A model generated the notes under the pieces. That model did no database searches and was not told the DNA's origin. It worked only from the letters and a program-made list of their open reading frames with translations. From the NCBI GenBank assembly GCA_034430415.1, contig DAOUEN010000049.1, positions 1-19,450 on the forward strand: a DNA stretch of 19,450 nucleotides, written 5' to 3'. The translations under genes and the position numbers were made by a program. Source of the DNA: JADFUZ01 sp034430415 (GTDB lineage Bacteria; Chloroflexota; Dehalococcoidia; GIF9; AB-539-J10). Numbering within the stretch: position 1 is the first letter of the stretch; each line of letters starts with the position of its first letter. Shown here one piece after another: positions 14,328 to 19,450 of the stretch.

Positions 14328-15166
14328 TGGTCAAATCCTCCCTCGTTAGCTGGTTCCTCAAGCAGAGAGAAACCTTCCAGTACAGCCCTCTCCTCGTCAT
14401 CGGGCTCTCCCCCTTCTTCCTCGAAGTACTCCGCCCTGTTGGAAGTCTCTCTTTCATTGGGAGAGATACCATATGTCAGAGGGAATTCCCTGGCATAGGT
14501 ATGCGGGTGTTCTTTAGCTACGGTGGGAAAAGAGACAAGCCCGGCCTGGCTGGGATGTCGGTATTCCTCCCTGACGATTATCTGTGCTCCTCCGTCTCCC
14601 GCACTGAGTATGGCGGCGGCGTACCTGTTTCCACCTCGCATTAGCCTGGCAAGGCGCAGTGCGTATCTTGGCTCGATCTCCCCCAGATACTCCCCATACT
14701 CACTTGTCACAATCAGGCGTTGCCCTTTCCGTTCCAAGTGCACCTTGGCTCCGACACTTATCCTGACCAGCACCTCTGCCGGAGCCAGATTTTCGAGCTT
14801 CACCACCCCCGCCTTGCCCATTTCGGTGATGAAGAGTTCAGACGAGATCCTCTTGGCTTTACCATTTGAGCTCGCTCCGGTTTCGACCAGGCTGGCCAAT
14901 CGGGCCAGGTTCTTGCTGGCGATGGCGTTGTGGGGCGAAAGCTCCAGTGCCTGGTTATATGCCTCTCTCGCTTTGGCGAACTCGCCGAGCTCAGTCAAAG
15001 CCCTGCCGAGACGATTGCAGGCCGCGACGTCACTGGCGAATCTCTCAAGGATGCTCTGGTTTACCGCCGCCGCCTCTTCCCAGCGCCCCTGGAGGGCCAG
15101 GCTTACGGCTTCCTGACTTAGCCGTTTGCCCAGACTAGTCTGCTCTTCCTCTTGCTGGTAGGTCAT
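14324..15166 (-). CDS. TPR protein with a C-terminal HIRAN-like region, function unknown
   Basis: About 280 residues from the ATG at 15166. A longer TTG start at 15214 would overlap the lysC stop by four bases; the ATG is preferred because AAGAG precedes it and the extra 16 residues look unconserved. Residues 15-90 form about two tetratricopeptide repeats (GRWEEAAAVNQSILE, GEFAKAREAYNQALELSP), a protein-binding scaffold. Residues about 118-200 are beta-rich; the run from KVHLERKGQRLIV through YLGEIEPRYALRLARLM resembles the HIRAN pattern of DNA-associated proteins, though I am unsure. The tail is acidic. It sits between lysC and gyrA and overlaps gyrA by four bases. No function is assigned. 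Confidence 0.75.
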   Translation of the reverse strand: MTYQQEEEQTSLGKRLSQEAVSLALQGRWEEAAAVNQSILERFASDVAACNRLGRALTELGEFAKAREAYNQALELSPHNAIASKNLARLASLVETGASSNGKAKRISSELFITEMGKAGVVKLENLAPAEVLVRISVGAKVHLERKGQRLIVTSEYGEYLGEIEPRYALRLARLMRGGNRYAAAILSAGDGGAQIIVREEYRHPSQAGLVSFPTVAKEHPHTYAREFPLTYGISPNERETSNRAEYFEEEGGEPDDEERAVLEGFSLLEEPANEGGFDQ

Positions 15167-15210
15167 CTCTTGCCAATCCAGACAAATGTTGGCAAGCTCT
15201 ATAAGTAATG

Positions 15211-16428
15211 TCAAGCGAACTCGAGTTCAAAGGCCCGGTGCAGTGCTTGCACGGCATCCTTGATCCTTTCCTCGGAGATGATGCAGGTTATCCTTATCTC
15301 CGAAGTAGTGATTAGCTGGATATTTATGCCATGTTCAGAGAGAGTGCGGAACATCCTGGCGGCATAGCCCGGCGTATTCTGCATCCCGCTTCCTATGATG
15401 CTGACCTTTCCTAGCGTGCAGTCAGCAACACATTTCTTCGCTCCTGCGGATTTGGCCACGGGTTCCGCTATGGACATTGCCTTGACAAGGTCGTTTCGGG
15501 ACACCGTGAAGGTAAGGTTCGTCGTAGCCTCAGCGCTGGCGTTCTGAACAATGGTGTCCACGCTTATGTTTGCCCTGGCCAGAGGCTCGAAGAGCGCCGC
15601 AGCTGTGCCGGGGCTGTCAGGAATGTCAATCACGGTAATCTGAGCGACGTTCGTGTCGTGGGCAATACCGCTCACCCTGTTTCTTAGTTCCATAGAAGCC
15701 TCCTTGCAGATAGTAGTGCCCGGGCTATCACCAAAGCTAGAAGCCACCAGGAGAGGTATATTGTAGAACTGGCCCAGTTCCACTGCTCTGGGGTGCATTA
15801 TCTTGGCTCCGTAGGTGGCAAGCTCTAGCATCTCCTCATAGCCGATCTGCGTCAGTTTCCTTGCCTGCGGCGCCAGGCGAGGGTCAGCGGTGTAGACACC
15901 CTCGACATCAGTGTAGATCTGGCAGCTCTCGGCCCCCAGACTGACGGCCAGGGCTACGGCGGTGGTGTCAGAGCCACCGCGGCCCAGCGTGGTGATGTCC
16001 ATATCCTGATTGACGCCCTGAAATCCGGCCACGATGACGATCCTGTCTTTTTTCAGCTCGCTGACGACTCGCTTGGGGGCAACACGAAGAATCCGCGCTC
16101 GGCTGAAGTTGGAATCAGTGTGAATGCCTGCCTGGATGCCGGTCAGGCTGACTGCTTTGTATCCCAGAGTCTCCACTGCCATAGCCAGGAGAGTGCTGGA
16201 AACCAGCTCGCCTGTGGAGAGCAGGAGGTCGAGTTCTCTCTCTTTTGGGCGCTCGGTGATCTGCCGGGCCAGGTTGATCAGCTCATCAGTGGTGTCTCCC
16301 ATTGCTGAGACAACGACGACCACCTGGTTCCCCTCGTCTTTGGCCCTGGCTATGCGACGGGCCACATTCTTGATCTTCTCAGCATCTGCGACAGAGCTGC
16401 CGCCGTATTTCTGCACTAGTAAAGCCAT
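15211..16428 (-). CDS. lysC: Aspartate kinase
   Basis: A 405-residue enzyme that phosphorylates aspartate, the first step towards lysine, threonine, methionine and diaminopimelate. The amino-acid kinase domain starts with VQKYGGSSV (6-14) and includes the TTLGRGGSDTTAVALA loop near 146-161. Two ACT domains fill the last ~140 residues (for example ITVIDIPDSPGTAA and VSIIGSGMQNTPGYAARMF) and should mediate feedback by lysine and/or threonine. The length matches monofunctional class enzymes, with no homoserine dehydrogenase fusion. AAAGGAG precedes the ATG. It begins nine bases after the ApgM-like gene, which may act in the same pathway. Confidence 0.95.
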   Translation of the reverse strand: MALLVQKYGGSSVADAEKIKNVARRIARAKDEGNQVVVVVSAMGDTTDELINLARQITERPKERELDLLLSTGELVSSTLLAMAVETLGYKAVSLTGIQAGIHTDSNFSRARILRVAPKRVVSELKKDRIVIVAGFQGVNQDMDITTLGRGGSDTTAVALAVSLGAESCQIYTDVEGVYTADPRLAPQARKLTQIGYEEMLELATYGAKIMHPRAVELGQFYNIPLLVASSFGDSPGTTICKEASMELRNRVSGIAHDTNVAQITVIDIPDSPGTAAALFEPLARANISVDTIVQNASAEATTNLTFTVSRNDLVKAMSIAEPVAKSAGAKKCVADCTLGKVSIIGSGMQNTPGYAARMFRTLSEHGINIQLITTSEIRITCIISEERIKDAVQALHRAFELEFA

Positions 16429-16437
16429 GTCGCTCCT

Positions 16438-17622
16438 TTACTTGGTCAGTCTGCTGATGATATCGTGCCCCCGTTCAAGGAAGACGGCTGTGCTTCTTGC
16501 CTCTGCCTCAGTGAACCTCCTGGCTCCATTGGCTTCGAACCCTGCCCCCCAGAGCAAAAAAGGGACGGGCTCTCCAATGTGGGTCTGAGTCTCTATGGGT
16601 GTCGGGTGATCCGGCATAACGAGTACCCGTAGAGCCTCTTTGTCCCAGTCGCGGATTCGGCCCACTATCTCTCTGTCCGTAAGCTCGATAGCCGTCACCT
16701 TTTCCCCCACAGAGCCGGCGTGGCTGGCCTCGTCCGGTGCCTCCACATGGATGATCACAACATCGTAGTTCTCCAGCGCTTGCAGCGCTCCTATTGCCTG
16801 GGCGGTGTAGTCGTTGTCCTGGTCGCCGGTGACTCCGGGGATGTCCAGTACCTTCATCTCGGCCATCTTCGCCAGGCCTCGGAGAAGATCAACTCCGGAG
16901 GTCATAGCAGCAGCAAGGCCCCGAACCTGCTTGAAAGCTGGCATGTCGGGTATTCTGCCGCTACCCCAGAAAAGCCATATCATAGTAGCTGGCATATCGC
17001 CACGAGATCGGCGTTCTACGTTTGTTGGATGATCCCGGAACAGCTCTTCCGAGCGCATCATCAGGTCTCGCAGGAAGTCGCTGCCGGGCCCTTTAGGCAG
17101 AAACCCGTCAATCGGTTGGTCGTGGATGTCGTGAGCAGGAGTGCAGTCGGCTAGAAGCGTGTCTTCCCTACCTTGTATCTTGCACAGCTGTCTATAGCTA
17201 ACTCCGGGATAGAAGTGCACTCCGTCGTCGCTCAGGTTATCATTCAGAGCGGAGACAAAGGTTCGTGCCTCTTCGGTGCTGATGAAGCCCGAGCTGTAGC
17301 TTCGCATCTTTCCATCGCAGACGGAAACCAGATTGCAGCGGAAGGCGGCCTCTCCGGCGCCAATGGGAACGCCCATGCTCCTGGCTTCAATGGCGCTCCT
17401 CCCCCGGTAGTAGACCCGGGGATCGTAGCCCAGGATAGACATGCAGGCGCAGCCGCTGCTGGGCTCCATCCCCTCGGGGACTGTACGAGCCACCCCCAGG
17501 AGGCTCTGGCTTGCCATGGCGTCCAGGTTCGGCGTCTGTGCCAGCTCCAGGCAGGTCTTCCCGCCGTGTGCCGGCAGCGGCCAGCCGGCGGCCCCATCGA
17601 TTATCAGGACGCAGTATCTCAT
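16438..17622 (-). CDS. ApgM-like phosphotransferase: cofactor-independent phosphoglycerate mutase or proposed homoserine kinase
   Basis: A 394-residue alkaline-phosphatase-superfamily enzyme of the archaeal-type iPGM group. A metal ligand is in IIDGAAG (D9). The nucleophile region is EPSSGCACMSILGYDP (53-68), where S56 aligns with the phospho-acceptor serine of the usual GSDxAN motif; the following D and N are G57 and C60. Further ligands are in HVEAPDEASHAG and in MPDHPTPIETQTHIGEPVPF. One branch of this family (TIGR02535) was proposed as a homoserine kinase because its genes neighbour aspartate-pathway genes. Here it lies nine bases upstream of lysC in the same unit, which favours that reading, but mutase activity is not excluded. 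GAGGGC precedes the ATG. Confidence 0.85.
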   Translation of the reverse strand: MRYCVLIIDGAAGWPLPAHGGKTCLELAQTPNLDAMASQSLLGVARTVPEGMEPSSGCACMSILGYDPRVYYRGRSAIEARSMGVPIGAGEAAFRCNLVSVCDGKMRSYSSGFISTEEARTFVSALNDNLSDDGVHFYPGVSYRQLCKIQGREDTLLADCTPAHDIHDQPIDGFLPKGPGSDFLRDLMMRSEELFRDHPTNVERRSRGDMPATMIWLFWGSGRIPDMPAFKQVRGLAAAMTSGVDLLRGLAKMAEMKVLDIPGVTGDQDNDYTAQAIGALQALENYDVVIIHVEAPDEASHAGSVGEKVTAIELTDREIVGRIRDWDKEALRVLVMPDHPTPIETQTHIGEPVPFLLWGAGFEANGARRFTEAEARSTAVFLERGHDIISRLTK

Positions 17623-17649
17623 TTGCCCTCGTCTCTCTGGTTAGTGAAC

Positions 17650-17678
17650 TTGTTCCAGCAATTAAACCACTTTATAAT
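17650..17678 (+). promoter_or_regulatory. Promoter of tRNA-Pro
   Basis: TTGTTC (17650-17655), a 17-base spacer and a perfect TATAAT (17673-17678), 12 bases before the mature tRNA 5' end. It overlaps the oppositely directed promoter of the ApgM-lysC-gyrA unit. Confidence 0.55.
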
Positions 17679-17689
17679 AGCCGAGACAA
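17661..17689 (-). promoter_or_regulatory. Promoter of the ApgM-lysC-TPR-gyrA unit
   Basis: Minus-strand TTGTCT (17689-17684), a 17-base spacer, then TTTAAT (17666-17661; five of six consensus). It leaves a leader of about 30 bases carrying GAGGGC before the ATG. It is interleaved with the tRNA-Pro promoter, so the two may compete for polymerase. Confidence 0.5.
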
Positions 17690-17690
17690 A

Positions 17691-17765
<75 letters not shown>

Positions 17766-17972
17766 GTCTCCCCTGGGCGAGGAGTTGGTGGACCACATTG
17801 CCGGCCCTGCCTGCGGAGCGGGCGAGGACTCAGCTGCCGTCTTCTGAACTGCTGCAGCGTCCCTCTGTTGGCTGCGTGCTGCGTCTCCTTTGAACGAATA
17901 CCGATCGGGTATCCTGCCGGGTGGTCTGGTGCGGCGTTCCAGCCTGCACGGCGACTGCCGGGAAAACGGCGA

Positions 17973-17981
17973 TGGTATAAT
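17973..17981 (+). promoter_or_regulatory. Extended -10 promoter upstream of the nucleotidyltransferase gene
   Basis: TGG-TATAAT, an extended -10 (TGnTATAAT) that can work without a good -35. It ends 24 bases before the TTG start and 45 before the ATG. In the rest of the 17765-18005 gap I saw only a small inverted repeat, ATACC-GATCG-GGTAT (17898-17912), and no gene. Confidence 0.5.
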
Positions 17982-18005
17982 GGTGCTACCCTGAGGCAGC
18001 CGTGA

Positions 18006-19328
18006 TTGACTGAAGACCGAGCGAAGATGAACCTGGCTTTACAGCTTGAGCAGTACTTGCCTCCATGGATTCTGGAGCTGGTTAGGGGCGTCAGCGAAGA
18101 GGCTGATCGGCTGGGGCAAAGGGCGTACCTCGTGGGTGGAGTGGTGCGAGACCTGCTCCTCGGTCAAGCCAACTTCGACCTCGATCTGGTAATCGAGGGC
18201 GATGCAGTGAGGCTGGCTCAGCAACTGGCCGGGAGTCCGCAGATGAAGCTGGTCACGCATCCCCGCTTTGGCACCGCCAAGCTTGGCTATGGCGATTTCA
18301 GCCTCGACATGGCCAGTGCGAGGCGGGAGACCTATGCCAGTCCCGGCGCGCTGCCGAAGGTGTTCCCGGGAACTCTCAGCGATGATCTCTCCCGCAGGGA
18401 CTTCACCGTGAATGCCATGAGCATATGTCTGGCATCGAAGGACTACGCGGTTCTAATCGATCCCTACGACGGTAAGAGTGATCTGGATCGCGGCCTTATC
18501 CGGGTTCTGCACAGCAGGAGTTTCACCGACGACGCTACCAGAATCCTCAGGGCTGTCCGCTACGAGCAACGGCTGGGTTTCAGCCTGGAGCCAGGGACTG
18601 CTGAGCTGCTCGTACGAGACGTTCCTATGCTGAGAACCATAAGCCCCGACCGCATGAGACACGAGCTGGAGCTGATTCTCCGGGAGAGATATCCGGAACA
18701 TGCTATTGAGAGGCTTGGCGAACTGGGGGCGCTACAACAGATCAACCCTCAGCTCAAAGGCGACGGCTGGATAGCCGAGAGATTCGGTAGGACGCGCAGG
18801 CTCAGCAAAGCCAGACAGCTCCCTTCCCTCTACCTGTGCCTCCTTGTTTACCATCTCAGCAAGGAGGAGAGCGAGAACTTCATTCAGCGGCTTAATCTGC
18901 CAAAGAACACAGCCCAGATGTTGCGTGATACGCTGTGCTTGAAAGGGGAGCTTTGTCTTCTGGACCGGCCCTCCGTGAAGCGAAGCGCAGTCTACTCCTT
19001 GCTTCATGGATACAACCCGGTAGCCATTCAGGCCAATGCCTTGGCCTCTGAGTCTCTTCTGGTATGTTCCAATCTCGAACTGTTCCTGGCCAGGCTGAGG
19101 TACGTGAAGACAGCTCTCGATGGAGAGAAGCTAATAAGGCTGGGTATTTCTGCCGGCCCGGAACTGGGGAGAGTCCTTAAGGAGTTGCACCGGGCGAAAC
19201 TGGACGGCGAAGTCAAGACCAGAGCGGACGAGGAAAGGCTGGCGCTGTCGCTATGTAGCATCTCAGCCCCTGATGCTCCAGGCGCGAACGCAACTCATCG
19301 GCCGGGTCTTTCCCGGGAGCAGGGGTGA
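18006..19328 (+). CDS. CCA-adding / poly(A) polymerase family tRNA nucleotidyltransferase
   Basis: A 440-residue class II nucleotidyltransferase. The head domain has YLVGGVVRDLLLG (41-53) and the catalytic pair in FDLDLV (D58, D60). SRRDFTVNAMSI and DDATRILRAVRYEQRLGF follow, so the PolyA_pol and RNA-binding neck regions are present. No HD phosphohydrolase motif is evident. The C-terminal part ends in a conserved-looking stretch, LIRLGISAGPELGRVLKELHRAKLDGEV. It may add all of CCA or only part of it, since some lineages split the job between two enzymes. The start is uncertain: TTG at 18006 has GAGG about ten bases upstream, and ATG at 18027 is an alternative. The last 116 bases overlap ispE on the other strand. 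Confidence 0.85.
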   Translation: MTEDRAKMNLALQLEQYLPPWILELVRGVSEEADRLGQRAYLVGGVVRDLLLGQANFDLDLVIEGDAVRLAQQLAGSPQMKLVTHPRFGTAKLGYGDFSLDMASARRETYASPGALPKVFPGTLSDDLSRRDFTVNAMSICLASKDYAVLIDPYDGKSDLDRGLIRVLHSRSFTDDATRILRAVRYEQRLGFSLEPGTAELLVRDVPMLRTISPDRMRHELELILRERYPEHAIERLGELGALQQINPQLKGDGWIAERFGRTRRLSKARQLPSLYLCLLVYHLSKEESENFIQRLNLPKNTAQMLRDTLCLKGELCLLDRPSVKRSAVYSLLHGYNPVAIQANALASESLLVCSNLELFLARLRYVKTALDGEKLIRLGISAGPELGRVLKELHRAKLDGEVKTRADEERLALSLCSISAPDAPGANATHRPGLSREQG

Positions 19329-19450
19329 AGAGGCAGGGGCCGGACCCTGCCAGGTGGACGCTGCTGGCTCCAGCTTCTTTGAAGACCCTCCAGGCTTCGC
19401 TGAGTCCGGGGAAGAAGTCGAAAGCTACTCTCTCAAAAGCATTGAACATC
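19213..19450 (-). CDS. ispE: 4-diphosphocytidyl-2-C-methyl-D-erythritol kinase, C-terminal part (cut by window edge)
   Basis: The last ~78 residues of a GHMP-family kinase; the 5' part lies beyond base 19450. NAFERVAFDFFPGL followed by AGASSVHLAGSGPCLF matches the C-terminal IspE pattern, in which the SGSGP-type loop contributes to the active site. IspE phosphorylates CDP-methylerythritol in the MEP route to isoprenoids. The visible ATG at 19449 is internal, since the conserved N-x-F-E motif is never near a true N terminus. The 3' end overlaps the nucleotidyltransferase gene by 116 bases tail-to-tail. Other GHMP kinases are less likely but not excluded from so short a piece. Confidence 0.75.
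   Translation of the reverse strand, partial: MFNAFERVAFDFFPGLSEAWRVFKEAGASSVHLAGSGPCLFTPAPGKDPADELRSRLEHQGLRCYIATAPAFPRPLWS

Noticed and set aside
14523..15116. A 197-residue plus-strand open frame
   Set aside because: Antisense shadow of the TPR gene; Ser/Arg/Leu-rich with no domain.

Overview
The window is ordinary bacterial chromosome: 17 protein genes (one cut by the right edge) and one tRNA, packed on both strands with gaps mostly under 130 bp. GC looks moderately high. Gene content and protein style suggest an anaerobic Chloroflexota of the Dehalococcoidia type: a TIGR03960-type radical SAM protein, a CooT-like nickel protein, an ApgM-like enzyme beside aspartokinase, and a CCA-adding-type enzyme with no visible HD domain. 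This placement is inference from recall and has not been tested. I see no insertion sequence, prophage, CRISPR array or other sign of recent transfer.

Layout. 1-2930: an MFS transporter (+) convergent with a radC-rluB-type pair (-). 2997-4638: miaB and yajC (+), yajC with its own likely promoter inside the miaB 3' end. 4694-7760: a four-gene minus-strand unit running metal-binding protein, ATPase, permease, methyltransferase. 7821-9176: a second minus-strand block of dtd, a Fur-family regulator, a 70-residue helical protein and a CooT-like protein, closed by an intrinsic terminator. 9302-11134: TIGR03960-like radical SAM protein (+), convergent with an alpha/beta hydrolase. 11907-17622: a minus-strand unit running ApgM-like enzyme, aspartokinase, TPR protein, gyrA. 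17691-17764: tRNA-Pro(CGG). 18006-19450: a CCA-adding/poly(A) polymerase family gene (+), convergent with the end of ispE (-).

The most interesting region is about 4.7-8.8 kb, a compact metal-homeostasis locus. Three copies of an inverted repeat, TGCAA-N4-TTGC(A/T), occur exactly where a regulator should act: one over the promoter of the metal-uptake operon, and two in tandem over and just upstream of the -35 of the Fur-family gene. This predicts an autoregulated Fur-family repressor controlling uptake, with a recognition sequence unlike the classical Fur or Zur box. The uptake binding protein appears to have lost most of the histidines that bind zinc in ZnuA. Its neighbours are a CooT-like nickel protein and a small helical protein with a paired-histidine motif. 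The metal may therefore not be zinc; nickel or cobalt is possible.

Elsewhere, the ApgM-like gene next to aspartokinase is a candidate non-orthologous homoserine kinase. Several promoters lie so close to their start codons that short-leader or leaderless mRNAs are likely. GyrA carries Ala-Pro where E. coli has Ser83-Ala84. All sites and motifs were read by eye; no database search or computation was run.
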